NCBI GenBank assembly: GCA_947579665.1
Contig: CANPUZ010000059.1
Coordinates: forward strand, 62,001-126,000
Source of the DNA: Sympetrum striolatum
Taxonomy: Eukaryota > Arthropoda > Insecta > Odonata > Libellulidae
DNA: 64,000 nt
Reading direction: 5' to 3'
Shown: positions 27,101 through 41,245 of the stretch, piece after piece
Numbering within the stretch: position 1 is the first letter of the stretch
How the letters are laid out: every line of letters starts with the position of its first letter
Notes under the pieces: generated by a model
The model's input: the letters and a program-made list of their open reading frames with translations, nothing else
Databases searched by the model: none
Told to the model about the DNA's origin: nothing
Translations under genes and position numbers: made by a program

Positions 27101-27949
27101 ATTACCGAAAAAAGGGACGAAAACGGATAATTTTATCGAAATTACTATTTTTTTCCTCTATTTGCTCGTTTTTTTTCTTCATTTTATCACGAAATTACCG
27201 AAAAAAGGGACCAAAACGGATAATCTTAGCTAAATTTCTATTTTTACCTCTATTTACTCGTTTTTTTTCCTCATTTTATGTCGAAATTACCGAAAAAAGG
27301 GACGAAAACGGATAATTTTAGCGAAATATTTATTTTTTTCCTCAATTTACTCGTTTTTCTTCATCATTTTATTACGAAATTACCGAAAAAAGGGACGATA
27401 ACGGATAATTTTAGCGAAATTTCTATTTTTTCCTCAACTCGTTTTTTTTCCTCATTTAAGACGAAATTACCGAATAAAGGGACGAAAACGGATATTTTAG
27501 CGAAAATTTTATTTTTTTCCACTATTTACTCGTTTTTTTCCTCATTTCATGACGAAATTACGAAAAAAGGGACGAAAACGGATAATTTTAGCGAAATTTC
27601 TATTTTTTTTTCCTCTATATGCTCGATTTTTTCTTCATTTTATGACGAAATTACCGGAAAAAGGGACGAAAACGGATAATTTTAACGAAATTTCTATATT
27701 TTCCTTTATTTACTCCATTTTTTCTCATTTTATGACGAAATTACCGAAAAAAGGGTCGATATCGGATAATTTTAGCGAAATTTCTATTTTTTCCTCTATT
27801 TACTCGTCCTTTTACCACATTTTATGACGAAATTACCGAAAAAATGGCTGAAAACGGATAATTTTCGCGAAATTTCTATTTTTTCCTCTATTTACTCCTT
27901 TTTTTTCCTCATTATATGACGAAATTACAGAAAAAAGGGCCGAAAACGG

Positions 27950-30167
27950 ATAATTTTAGCGAAATTTTTATTTTTTTTTCCACTATTTACTCGTTTTTCT
28001 TCCTCATTTTATGACGATTTTACCAAAGAATGGGACGAAAACGGATAATTTTACCGAAATTTCTATTTTTTCCTCTATTTACTCGTTTTTTCCTCATTTT
28101 ATGACGAAATTACCGAAAAAAGGGACGAAAACGGATAATTTTAGCGAAATTTCTATTTTTTCCTCAATTTGCTCGTTTTTTTCCCTCATTTTATGAAGAA
28201 ATTACCGAAAAAAGGGACGAAAAAGGATAATTTTAGCGAAATTTCAATTTTTTTCTTCAATTTGCTCGTTTTTTTTCTTCAATTTATGACGAAATTACCG
28301 TAAAAAGGGACGAAAACCGAGAATTTTAGCGAAATTTTTACTTTTTTCCTCAATTTACTCGTTTTTCTTCATCATTTTATCACGAAATTACCGAAAAAAG
28401 GGACGAAAACGGATAATTTTAACGAAATTTCTATTTTTTTCCTGTATTTACTCGATTTTTTCCACATTTTATGACGAAATTACCAAATATAGGGACGAAA
28501 AAACGGATAATTTTTGCGAAATTTTTATATTTTTCCTCAATTTACTATTTTTTCTTCATCATTTTATCAGGAAATTAACGAAAAATTGGACGAAAACGGA
28601 TAATTTTAGCGATATTTTGAATTTTTTCCTCTATTTACTCGATTTTTTTCTTCATTTTATGACGAAATTACCGAAAAAAGGGACGAAAACGGATAATTTT
28701 TTCGAAATTACTATTTTTTTCCTCTATTTGCTCGTTTTTTTTCTTCACTTTATCACGAAATTACCGAAAAAAGGGACCAAAACGGATAATTTTAGCTAAA
28801 TTTCTATTTTTACCTCTATTTACTCGTTTTTTTTCCTCATTTAAGACGAAATTACCGAATAAAGGGACGAAAACGGATATTTTAGCGAAAATTTTATTTT
28901 TTTCCTCTATTTACTCGTTTTTTTCCTCATTTCATGACGAAATTACGAAAAAAGGTACGAAAACGGATAATTTTAGCGAAATTTCTATTTTTTTCCTCTA
29001 TATGCTCGATTTTTTCTTAATTTTATGACGAAATTATCGGAAAAAGGGACGAAAACGGATAATTTTAGCGAAATATTTATTTTTTTTTCCACTATTTACT
29101 CGTTTTTCTTCCTCATTTTATGACGATTTTACCAAAGAATGGGACGAAAACGGATAATTTTACCGAAATTTCTATTTTTTCCTCTATTTACTCGTTTTTT
29201 CCTCATTTTATGACGAAATTACCGAAAAAAGGGACGAAAACGGATAATTTTAGCGAAATTTCTATTTTTTCCTCAATTTGCTCGTTTTTTTCCCTCATTT
29301 TATGAAGAAATTACCGAAAAAAGGGACGAAAAAGGATAATTTTAGCGAAATTTCAATTTTTTTCTTCAATTTGCTCGTTTTTTTTCTTCAATTTATGACG
29401 AAATTACCGTAAAAAGGGACGAAAACGGAGAATTTTAGCGAAATTTTTACTTTTTTCCTCAATTTACTCGTTTTTCTTCTACATTTTATCACGAAATTAC
29501 CGAAAAAAGGGACGAAAACGGATAATTTTAACGAAATTTCTATTTTTTTCCTGTATTTACTCGATTTTTTCCACATTTTATGACGAAATTACCAAATATA
29601 GGGACGAAAAAACGGATAATTTTTGCGAAATTTTTATATTTTTCCTCAATTTACTATTTTTTCTTCATCATTTTATCAGGAAATTAACGAAAAATTGGAC
29701 GAAAACGGATAATTTTAGCGATATTTTTAATTTTTTCCTCTATTTACTCGATTTTTTTCTTCATTTTATGACGAAATTACCGAAAAAAGGGACGAAAACG
29801 GATAATTTTATCGAAATTACTATTTTTTTCCTCTATTTGCTCGTTTTTTTTCTTCACTTTATCACGAAATTACCGAAAAAAGGGACCAAAACGGATAATT
29901 TTAGCTAAATTTCTATTTTTACCTCTATTTACTCGTTTTTTTCCTCATTTAAGACGAAATTACCGAATAAAGGGACGAAAACGGATATTTTAGCGAAAAT
30001 TTTATTTTTTTCCTCTATTTACTCGTTTTTTTCCTCATTTCATGACGAAATTACGAAAAAAGGTACGAAAACGGATAATTTTAGCGAAATTTCTATTTTT
30101 TTCCTCTATATTTTCGATTTTTTCTTAATTTTATGACGAAATTACCGGAAAAAGGGACGAAAACGGA
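27950..30167 (+). repeat. Internal tandem duplication, 1109-bp period
   Basis: Bases 27950-29058 recur at 29059-30167 (28011 to 29120, 27962 to 29071). Both copies run through the ATGACGATTTTACC monomer with the unusual CAAAGAATGGGACG, the CCAAATATAGGG monomer, the AACGAAAAATTGG variant and the 88-bp-region remnant. The two are nearly identical; one difference is TTTTGA against TTTTTA near 28617. The matching stretch of unit 3 (50555-51476) has only one copy, so the duplication is private to unit 1. Confidence 0.85.
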
Positions 30168-30379
30168 TAATTTTAGCGAAATTTTTATTTTTTTTCTGAA
30201 TTTACTCGTTTTTCTTCATCATTTTATCACGAAATTATCGAAAAAAGGGACGAAAACGGATAATTTTAACGAAATTTCTATTTTTTTCCTCTATTTACTC
30301 GATTTTTTTCCACATTTTATGACGAAATTACCGAATAAAGGGACGAAAACGGATATTTTAGCGAAATTTTTATTTTTTT

Positions 30380-30467
30380 CCTCAATTTACTATTTTTTCT
30401 TCATCATTTTATCAGGAATTTTTCCTCAATTTACTATTTTTTCTTCATCATTTTATCAGGAAATTAC
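30380..30467 (+). repeat. 44-bp partial-monomer duplication
   Basis: The T-rich half of one monomer, from CCTCAATTTACTATTTTTTC to ATCAGGAA, is present twice in a row, starting at 30380 and at 30424. The corresponding places in units 2 and 3 (41769 and 51723 onward) have it once. It is one of the few size changes in the window that is not close to a whole monomer. Confidence 0.9.
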
Positions 30468-33400
30468 CGAAAAAATGGACGAAAACGGTAAATTTTAGCG
30501 AAATGTTTAATTTTTTCCTCTATTTACTCGATTATTTTCCTCATTTTATGACGTAATTACCAAAAAAAATGATGAAAACAGATAATTTTAGCGAAATATC
30601 TATTTTTTCCTCTATTTACTCTTTTTTTTCCTCATTTTATGACGAAATTACCGAAAAAAGGGTCGATATCGGATAATTTTAGCGAAATTTCTATTTTTTC
30701 CTCTATTTACTCGTCCTTTTACCACATTTTATGACGAAATTACCGAAAAAATGGCTGAAAACGGATAATTTTCGCGAAATTTCTATTTTTTCCTCTATTT
30801 ACTCCTTTTTTTTCCTCATTGTATGACGAAATTACAGAAAAAAGGGCCGAAAACGGATAATTTTAGCGAAATTTTTATTTTTTTTTTCCACTATTTACTC
30901 GTTTTTTTTCCTCATTTTTTGACGATTTTACCAAAAAAGGGACGAAAACGGATAATTTTACCGAAATTTCTATTTTTTCCTCAATTTGCTCGTTTTTTCC
31001 CCTCATTTTATGAAGAAATTACCGAAAAAAGGGACGAAAAAGGATAATTTTAGCGAAATTTCTATTTTTTTCCTCCATTTGCTCGTTTTTTTTCTTCAAT
31101 TTATTACGAAATTACCGTAAAAAGGGACGAAAACGGAGAATTTTAGCGAAATTTTTATTTTTTTCCTCAATTTACTCGTTTTTCTTCATCATTTTATCAC
31201 GAAATTACCGAAAAAAGGGACGAAAACGGATAATTTTAACGAAATTTCTATTTTTTTCCTGTATTTACTCGATTTTTTCCACATTTTATGACGAAATTAC
31301 CAAATAAAGGGACGAAAAAACGGATAATTTTTGCGAATTTTTTATATTTTTCCTCAATTTACTATTTTTTCTTCATCATTTTATCAGGAAATTAACGAAA
31401 AATTGGACGAAAACGGATAATTTTAGCGATATTATTAATTTTTTCCTCTATTTACTCGATTTTTTTCTTCATTTTATGACGAAATTACCGAAAAAAGGGA
31501 CGAAAACGGATAATTTTATCGAAATTACTATTTTTTTCCTCTATTTGCTCGTTTTCTTTCTTCATTTTATCACGAAATTACCGAAAAAAGGGACCAAAAC
31601 GGATAATTTTAGCTAAATTTCTATTTTTACCTCTATTTACTCGTTTTTTTTCCTCTTTTTATGTCGAAATTACCGAAAAAAGGGACGAAAACGGATAATT
31701 TTAGCGAAATATTTATTTTTTTCCTCAATTTACTCGTTTTTCTTCATCATTTTATCACGAAATTACCGAAAAAAGGGACGATAACGGATAATTTTAGCGA
31801 AATTTCTGTTTTTTCCTCAACACGTTTTTTTTCCTTATTTAAGTCGAAATTACCGAATAAAGGGACGAAAACGGATATTTTAGCGAAATTTTTTTTTTTT
31901 TCCTCAATTTACTCGTTTTTCATCTTCATTTTATCACGAAATTACCGAAGACAGGGATGAAAACGGATAATTTTAGCGAAATTTTTATTTTTTTCCTCAA
32001 TTTACTCGTTTATTTTCCTCATTTTATAGCAAAATTACCGAAAAAAGGGTCGAAAACGGATAATTTTAGCAAATTTTCTATTTTTTCCTTAATTTACTGG
32101 TTTTTTTCCGCATTTTATCACGAAGTTACCGAAAAAAGGGACGAAAACGGATAATTTTAGCGAAAATTTAATTTTTTTCCTCTATTTACTCGATATTTTT
32201 CCTCATTTTATGAAGTAATTACCGAAAAAAGGGATGAAAACGGATAATTTTAGTGAAATTTCAATTTTTTTTCTCTATTTACTCGTTTTTTTCCTACTTT
32301 TATGGCGAAATTACCGAAAAAAGGGACGAAAACGGATAATTATAGCGAAATTTTTATTTTATTCCTCAATTTACTCGCTTTTTTTTCCTCAATTTTTGAC
32401 GAAATTACCGAAAAAAGGGACGAAAACGGATAATTTAAGTGAAACTTCTCTTTTTTACTCTATTTACTCGTTTTTCTTCCTCATTTTATGACGAAATTAC
32501 CGAAAAAAGGGACGAAAACGGATAATTTTAGCGAAATTTCTATTATTTCCTCAATTTACTCGTTTTCTTCATCATTTTATCACGAAATTACCGAAAAAAG
32601 GGACGAAAACAGATAATTTTAGCGATATTTTTAATTTTTTCCTCTATTTACTCGATTTTTTTCTTCATTTTATGACGAAATTACCGAAAAAAGGGACGAA
32701 AACGGATAATTTTAGCGAAACTTCTCTTTTTTACTCTATTTACTCGTTTTTCTTCCTCATTTTATCACGAAATTACCGAAAAAAGGGACGAAAACGGATA
32801 ATTTTATCGAAATTACTATTTTTTTCCTCTATTTGCTCGTTTTTTTTCTTCATTTTATCACGAAATTACCGAAAAAAGGGACGAAATCGGATAATTTTAG
32901 CGAAATTTCTATTTTTTTCTATATTTACCCGTTTTTTTCCTCATTTTATGACTAAATTACCTAAAAAAGGGCCGAAAACGGATAATTTTAGCGAAATTTC
33001 TATATTTTCCTTTATTTACTCCATTTTTTCTCATTTTATGACGAAATTACCGAAAAAAGGGTCGATATCGGATAATTTTAGCGAAATTTCTATTTTTTCC
33101 TCTATTTACTCGTCCTTTTTCCTCATTTTATGACGAAATAACCGAAAAAATGGCCGAAAACGGATAATTTTCGAGAAATTTATATTTTTCCTCTATTTAC
33201 TCGTTTTTTTTCCTCATTATATGACGAAATTACAGAAAAAAGGGCCGAAAACGGATAATTTTAGCGAAATTTTTATTTTTTTTTCCTCTATTTATTCGTT
33301 TTTTTTCCTCATTTCATGACGATTTTACCAAAAAAAGGGACGAAAACGGATAATTTTAGCGAAATTTCTATTTTTTCCTCTATTAACTCGTTTTTTCCTT

Positions 33401-35527
33401 ATCTTATGACGAAATTACCGAAAAAAGGGACGAAAACGGATAATTTTAGCGAAATTTCTATTTTTTCCTCAATTTGCTCTTTTTTTTTCCTCATTTTATG
33501 AAGAAATTACCGAAAAAAGGGACGAAAAAGGATAATTTTAGCGAAATTTTTATTTTTCTTCCTCAATTTACTCGTTTTTTTTCATCATTTTATGACGAAA
33601 TTACCGTAAAAAGGGACGAAAACGGAGAATTTTAGCGAAATTTTTATTTTTTTCCTCAATTTACTAATTTTTCTTCATCATTTTATCACGAAATTACCGA
33701 AAAAACGGACGAAAACGGATAATTTTAACGAAATTTCTATTTTTTTCTTCTATTTACTCGTTTTTTTCCTCATTTCATGACGAAATTACCGAAACAATGG
33801 ACGAAAACGGATAATTTTAGCGAAATTTTTATTTTTTTCCTCAATTTACTAGTTTTCCTTCATCATTTTATCACGAAATTACCGAAAAAAGGAACGAAAA
33901 CGGATAATTTTAGCGAAATTTTTATTTTTTTCCTCAATTTACTCGTTTTTCTTCATCATTTTATCACGAAATTACCGAAAAAAGGGACGATAACGGATAA
34001 TTCTAGCGAAATTTCTATTTTTTCTTCAACTCGTTTTTTTTCCTCATTTTATGTCGAAATTACCGAAAAAACGGACGAAAACGGATAATTTTAACGAAAT
34101 TTTATTTTTTTCCTCTATTTACTCGTTTTTTTCCTCATTTCATGACGAAATTACGAAAAAAGGAACGAAAACGGATAATTTTAGCGAAATTTCTATTTTT
34201 TTCCTCTATATGCTCGATTTTTTCTTCATTTTATGACGAAATTACCGGAAAAAGGGACGAAAACGGATAATTTTAGCGAAATTTTTATTTTTTTTCTCAA
34301 TTTACTCGTTTTTCTTCATCATTTTATCACGAAATTATCGAAAAAAGGGACGAAAACGGATAATTTTAACGAAATTTCTATTATTTTCCTCTATTTACTC
34401 GATTTTTTTCCACATTTTATGACGAAATTACCGAATAAAGGGACGAAAACGGATATTTTAGCGAAATTTTTATTTTTTTCCTCAATTTACTATTTTTTCT
34501 TCATCATTTTATCAGGAAATTGCCGAAAAAATGGACGAAAACGGTAAATTATAGCGAAATTTTTAATTTTTTCCTCTATTTACTTGATTATTTTCCTCAT
34601 TTTATGACGTAATTACCAAAAAAAATGATGAAAACAGATAATTTTAGCGAAATATCTATTTTTTCCTCTATTTACTCTTTTTTTTTCCTCATTTTATGAC
34701 GAAATTACCGAAAAAAGGAACGAAAGCGGATAATTTTAGCGAAATTTCTATTTTTTCCTCTATTTACTCGTCCTTTTACCACATTTTATGACGAAATTAC
34801 CGAAAAAATGGCTGAAAACGGATAATTTTCGCGAAATTTCTATTTTTTCCTCTATTTACTCCTTTTTTTTTCCTCATTTTATGACGATTTTACCAAAAAA
34901 AGGGACGAAAACGGATAATTTTAGCGAAATTTCTATTTTTTCCTCTATTAACTCGTTTATTCCTTATCTTATGACGAAATTACCGAAAAAAGGGACGAAA
35001 ACGGATAATTTTAGCGAAATTTCTATTTTTTCCTCAATTTGCTCGTTTTTTTTCCTCATTTTATGAAGAAATTACCGAAAAAAGGGACGAAAAAGGATAA
35101 TTTTAGCGAAATTTTTATTTTTCTTCCTCAATTTACTCGTTTTTTTTCATCATTTTATGACGAAATTACCGTAAAAAGGGACTAAAACGGAGAATTTTAG
35201 CGAAATTTTTATTTTTTTCCTCAATTTACTAATTTTTCTTAATCATTTTGTCGCGAAATTACCGAAAAAAGGGACAAAAACGGATAATTTTAGCGAAATT
35301 TCTATTTTTTTCCTCCATTTGCTCGTTTTTTTTCTTCATTTTATGACGAAATTACCGTAAAAAGGGACGAAAACGGAGAATTTTAGCAAAATTTTTATTT
35401 TTTTCCTCAATTTACTAATTTTTCTTCATCATTTTATCACGAAATTACCGAAAAAAGGGACGAAAACGGATAATTTTAACGAAATTTCTATTTTTTTCTT
35501 CTATTTACTCGTTTTTTTCCTCATTTC

Positions 35528-38500
35528 ATGACGAAATTACCGAAACAATGGACGAAAACGGATAATTTTAGCGAAATTTCTATTTTTTCCTCTATTAACT
35601 CGTTTTTTTCCTTATCTTATGACGAAATTACCGAAAAAAGGGACGAAAACGGATAATTTTAGCGAAATTTCTATTTTTTCCTCAATTTGCTCGTTTTTTT
35701 TCCTCATTTTATGAAGAAATTACCGAAAAAAGGGACGAAAAAGGATAATTTTAGCGAAATTTTTATTTTTCTTCCTCAATTTACTCGTTTTTTTTCATTA
35801 TTTTATGACGAAATTACCGTAAAAAGGGACGAAAACGGAGAATTTTAGCGAAATTTCTATTTTTTTCCTCCATTTGCTCGTTTTTTTTCTTCCTTTTATG
35901 ACGAAATTGCCGTAAAAAGGGACGAAAACGGAGAATTTTAGCGAAATTTTTATTTTTTTCCTCAATTTAGTAATTTTTCTTCATCATTTTATCACGAAAT
36001 TACCGAAAAAAGGGACGAAAACGGATAATTTTTACGAAATTTCTATTTTTTTCTTCTATTTACTCGTTTTTTTTCCTCATTTCATGACGAAATTACCGAA
36101 AAAATGGACGAAAACGGATAATTTTAGCGAAATTTTTATTTTTTTCCTCAATTTACTAGTTTTTCTTCATCATTTTATCACGAAATTACCGAAAAAAGGG
36201 ACGAAAACGTATAATTTTAGCGAAATTTTTATTTTTTTCCTCAATTTACTCGTTTTTCTTCATCATTTTATCACGAAATTACCGAAAAAAGGGACGATAA
36301 TGGATAATTCTAGCGAAATTTCTATTTTTTCCTCAACTCGTTTTTTTTCCTCATTTTATGTCGAAATTACCGAAAAAACGGACGAAAACGGATAATTTTA
36401 ACGAAATTTTATTTTTTTCCTCTATTTACTCGTTTTTTTTCCTCATTTCATTACGAAATTGCGAAAAAAGGGACGAAAACGGATAATTTTAGCGAAATTT
36501 CTATTTTTTTCCTCTATATGCTCGATTTTTTCTTCATTTTATGACGAAATTACCGGAATAAGGGACGAAAACGGATAATTTTAGCGAAATTTTTATTTTT
36601 TTTTTTTCTGAATTTACTCGTTTTTCTTCATCATTTTATCACGAAATTATCGAAAAAAGGGACGAAAACGGATAATTTTAACGAAATTTCTATTTTTTTC
36701 CTCTATTTACTCGATTTTTTTCCACATTTTATGACGAAATTACCGAATAAAGGGACGAAAACGGATAATTTTAACGAAATTTCTATTTTTTTCTTCTATT
36801 TACTCGTTTTTTTCCTCATTTCATGACGAAATTACCGAAACAATGGACGAAAACGGATAATTTTAGCGAAATTTCTATTTTTTTCCTCTATTAACTCGTT
36901 TTTTCCTTATCTTATGACGAAATTACCGAAAAAAGGGACGAAAACGGATAATTTTAGCGAAATTTCTATTTTTTCCTCAATTTGCTCGTTTTTTTCCTCA
37001 TTTTATGAAGAAATTACCGAAAAAAGGGACGAAAAAGGATAATTTTAGCGAAATTTTTATTTTTCTTCCTCAATTTACTCGTTTTTTTTCATTATTTTAT
37101 GACGAAATTACCGTAAAAAGGGACGAAAACGGAGAATTTTAGCGAAATTTCTATTTTTTTCCTCCATTTGCTCGTTTTTTTTCTTCCTTTTATGACGAAA
37201 TTGCCGTAAAAAGGGACGAAAACGGAGAATTTTAGCGAAATTTTTATTTTTTTCCTCAATTTAGTAATTTTTCTTCATCATTTTATCACGAAATTACCGA
37301 AAAAAGGGACGAAAACGGATAATTTTTACGAAATTTCTATTTTTTTCTTCTATTTACTCGTTTTTTTTCCTCATTTCATGACGAAATTACCGAAAAAATG
37401 GACGAAAACGGATAATTTTAGCGAAATTTTTATTTTTTTCCTCAATTTACTAGTTTTTCTTCATCATTTTATCACGAAATTACCGAAAAAAGGGACGAAA
37501 ACGTATAATTTTAGCGAAATTTTTATTTTTTTCCTCAATTTACTCGTTTTTCTTCATCATTTTATCACGAAATTACCGAAAAAAGGGACGATAATGGATA
37601 ATTCTAGCGAAATTTCTATTTTTTCCTCAACTCGTTTTTTTTCCTCATTTTATGTCGAAATTACCGAAAAAACGGACGAAAACGGATAATTTTAACGAAA
37701 TTTTATTTTTTTCCTCTATTTACTCGTTTTTTTCCTCATTTCATGACGAAATTGCGAAAAAAGGGACGAAAACGGATAATTTTAGCGAAATTTCTATTTT
37801 TTTCCTCTATATGCTCGATTTTTTCTTCATTTTATGACGAAATTACCGGAATAAGGGACGAAAACGGATAATTTTAGCGAAATTTTTATTTTTTTTTTTC
37901 TGAATTTACTCGTTTTTCTTCATCATTTTATCACGAAATTATCGAAAAAAGGGACGAAAACGGATAATTTTAACGAAATTTCTATTTTTTTCCTCTATTT
38001 ACTCGATTTTTTTCCACATTTTATGACGAAATTACCGAATAAAGGGACGAAAACGGATATTTTAGCGAAATTTTTATTTTTTTCGTCAATTTACTATTTT
38101 TTCTTCATCATTTTATCAGGAAATTACCGGAAAAATGGACGAAAACGGTAAATTTTAGCGAAATTTTTAATTTTTTCCTCTATTTACTCGATTATTTTCC
38201 TCATTTTATGACGTAATTACCAAAAAAATGATGAAAACAGATAATTTTAGCGAAATATCTATTTTTTCCTCTATTTACTCTTTTTTTTCCTCATGTTATG
38301 ACGAAATTACCGAAAAAAGGAACGAAAACGGATAATTTTAGCGAAATTTCTATTTTTTCCTCTATTTACTCGTCCTTTTACCACATTTTATGACGAAATT
38401 ACCGAAAAAATGGCTGAAAACGGATAATTTTGCGAAATTTCTATTTTTTCCTCTATTCACTCCTTTTTTTTCCTCATTATATGACGAAATTACAGAAAAA

Positions 38501-38945
38501 AGGGCCGAAAACGGATAATTTTAACGAAATTTTTATTTTTTTTTCCACTATTTACTCGTTTTTTTTCCTCATTTTATGACGATTTTACCAAAAAAAGGAA
38601 TAAAAAGCGGATAATTTTACCGAAATTTCTATTTTTTCCTCTATTTACTCGTTTTTTTCCTCATTTTATGACGAAATTACCGAAAAAAGGGACGAAAAGG
38701 GATAATTTTAGCGAAATTTCTATTTTTTCCTCAATTTGCTCGTTTTTTTTCGTCATTTTATGAAGAAATTACCGAAAAAAGGGACGAAAAAGGATAATTT
38801 TAGCGAAATTTCTATTTTTTTCCTCTATTTACTCGATTTTTTTCCACATTTTATGACGAAATTACCGAATAAAGGGACGAAAACGGATAATTTTAACGAA
38901 ATTTCTATTTTTTTTCTTCTATTTACTCGTTTTTTTCCTCATTTC
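35528..38945 (+). repeat. Nested duplications inside unit 2
   Basis: Marker monomers at 35528, 36823 and 38946 give periods of 1295 and 2123 bp. The series from CTCTATTAACTCG through the 88-bp monomer to the CCGAATAAAGGG monomer is present three times (35.55-36.75, 36.87-38.05 and 38.99-40.17 kb) with very few differences. The first and second repeats end in the same hybrid join, in which a CCGAATAAAGGG monomer runs into GGATAATTTTAACG. Confidence 0.85.
36270..36357 (+). repeat. Example of the short 88-bp monomer class
   Basis: This class is shortened in the T-rich half, where CCTCAACTCG replaces the usual CCTCTATTTACTCG. It also carries GGATAATTCTAGCG in most copies. Copies with the same join occur near 178, 2298, 4607, 8493, 13505, 15155, 21541, 24948, 27431, 34026, 37625, 39748, 45188, 47673, 55231, 57165 and 59005, with slight variants near 31816, 53023, 61949 and 63693. 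It is followed by a monomer beginning ATGTCG or by a degenerate AAGTCG or AAGACG start. One to a few copies per block make it a useful phase marker for higher-order repeats. Confidence 0.85.
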
Positions 38946-41204
38946 ATGACGAAATTACCGAAACAATGGACGAAAACGGATAATTTTAGCGAAATTTCTA
39001 TTTTTTCCTCTATTAACTCGTTTTTTCCTTATCTTATGACGAAATTACCGAAAAAAGGGACGAAAACGGATAATTTTAGCGAAATTTCTATTTTTTCCTC
39101 AATTTGCTCGTTTTTTTCCTCATTTTATGAAGAAATTACCGAAAAAAGGGACGAAAAAGGATAATTTTAGCGAAATTTTTATTTTTCTTCCTCAATTTAC
39201 TCGTTTTTTTTCATTATTTTATGACGAAATTACCGTAAAAAGGGACGAAAACGGAGAATTTTAGCGAAATTTCTATTTTTTTCCTCCATTTGCTCGTTTT
39301 TTTTCTTCCTTTTATGACGAAATTGCCGTAAAAAGGGACGAAAACGGAGAATTTTAGCGAAATTTTTATTTTTTTCCTCAATTTAGTAATTTTTCTTCAT
39401 CATTTTATCACGAAATTACCGAAAAAAGGGACGAAAACGGATAATTTTTACGAAATTTCTATTTTTTTCTTCTATTTACTCGTTTTTTTCCTCATTTCAT
39501 GACGAAATTACCGAAAAAATGGACGAAAACGGATAATTTTAGCGAAATTTTTATTTTTTTCCTCAATTTACTAGTTTTTCTTCATCATTTTATCACGAAA
39601 TTACCGAAAAAAGGGACGAAAACGTATAATTTTAGCGAAATTTTTATTTTTTTCCTCAATTTACTCGTTTTTCTTCATCATTTTATCACGAAATTACCGA
39701 AAAAAGGGACGATAATGGATAATTCTAGCGAAATTTCTTTTTTTTCCTCAACTCGTTTTTTTTCCTCATTTTATGTCGAAATTACCGAAAAAACGGACGA
39801 AAACGGATAATTTTAACGAAATTTTATTTTTTTCCTCTATTTACTCGTTTTTTTCCTCATTTCATGACGAAATTGCGAAAAAAGGGACGAAAACGGATAA
39901 TTTTAGCGAAATTTCTATTTTTTTCCTCTATATGCTCGATTTTTTCTTCATTTTATGACGAAATTACCGGAATAAGGGACGAAAACGGATAATTTTAGCG
40001 AAATTTTTATTTTTTTTTTTCTGAATTTACTCGTTTTTCTTCATCATTTTATCACGAAATTATCGAAAAAAGGGACGAAAACGGATAATTTTAACGAAAT
40101 TTCTATTTTTTTCCTCTATTTACTCGATTTTTTTCCACATTTTATGACGAAATTACCGAATAAAGGGACGAAAACGGATATTTTAGCGAAATTTTTATTT
40201 TTTTCGTCAATTTACTATTTTTTCTTCATCATTTTATCAGGAAATTACCGGAAAAATGGACGAAAACGGTAAATTTTAGCGAAATTTTTAATTTTTTCCT
40301 CTATTTACTCGATTATTTTCCTCATTTTATGACGTAATTACCAAAAAAATGATGAAAACAGATAATTTTAGCGAAATATCTATTTTTTCCTCTATTTACT
40401 CTTTTTTTTCCTCATGTTATGACGAAATTACCGAAAAAAGGAACGAAAACGGATAATTTTAGCGAAATTTCTATTTTTTCCTCTATTTACTCGTCCTTTT
40501 ACCACATTTTATGACGAAATTACCGAAAAAATGGCTGAAAACGGATAATTTTGCGAAATTTCTATTTTTTCCTCTATTCACTCCTTTTTTTTCCTCATTA
40601 TATGACGAAATTACAGAAAAAAGGGCCGAAAACGGATAATTTTAACGAAATTTTTATTTTTTTTTCCACTATTTACTCGTTTTTTTTCCTCATTTTATGA
40701 CGATTTTACCAAAAAAAGGAATAAAAAGCGGATAATTTTACCGAAATTTCTATTTTTTCCTCTATTTACTCGTTTTTTCCTCATTTTATGACGAAATTAC
40801 CGAAAAAAGGGACGAAAAGGGATAATTTTAGCGAAATTTCTATTTTTTCCTCAATTTGCTCGTTTTTTTTCGTCATTTTATGAAGAAATTACCGAAAAAA
40901 GGGACGAAAAAGGATAATTTTAGCGAAATTTTAATTTTTTTCTTCAATTTACTCGTTTTCTTCATCATTTTATCACGAAATTACCGAAAAAAGGGACGAA
41001 AACGGAAAATTTTAGCGAAATTTCTATTTTTTTCCTCAAATATACTCGTTTTTTCCTCATTTTATGACGGAATTACCGAAAAAATGGACGAAAACGGATA
41101 ATTTTAGCGAAATTTCTATTTTTTCCACTATTTACTCGTTGTCTTTCCTCATTTTATATCGAAATTACCGAAAAAAGGGTCGAAAGAGGATAATTTTATC
41201 GAAA

Positions 41205-41245
41205 TTTGTATTTTTTTCCTCTATTTGCTCGTTTTTTTTCTTCAC
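41205..41245 (+). repeat. Deletion junction in unit 2
   Basis: Left of about 41225 the sequence follows 26.2-26.6 kb (offset 14620) and 48.8-49.15 kb. Right of it the sequence follows 29.84 kb onward (offset 11389). Relative to unit 1 about 3.2 kb of satellite is absent. The join is inside the shared string TTTTTTTCCTCTATTT and is seen as CTCTATTTGCTCG directly after GAAATTTGTA. Confidence 0.8.

Larger units (their letters stand above)
24185..35527 (+). repeat. Superrepeat unit 1 (~11.3 kb)
   Basis: This stretch matches the later units in long collinear runs: 24699 to 36084 and 47424, 26236 to 40856 and 48782, 30133 to 41522 and 51476, 31661 to 43006 and 52867, 33777 to 44941 and 54984. It contains an extra ~1.1-kb internal duplication (27950-30167) and a 44-bp partial-unit duplication near 30380, and it lacks about 180 bp near 34755 that units 2 and 3 keep. 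The left boundary is set where collinearity with 46.9 kb begins and is approximate. Confidence 0.82.

Noticed and set aside
29388..29576. Open frame of 62 codons on the - strand
   Set aside because: It is the complement of two ordinary monomers that happen to lack a stop, with no sign of coding.
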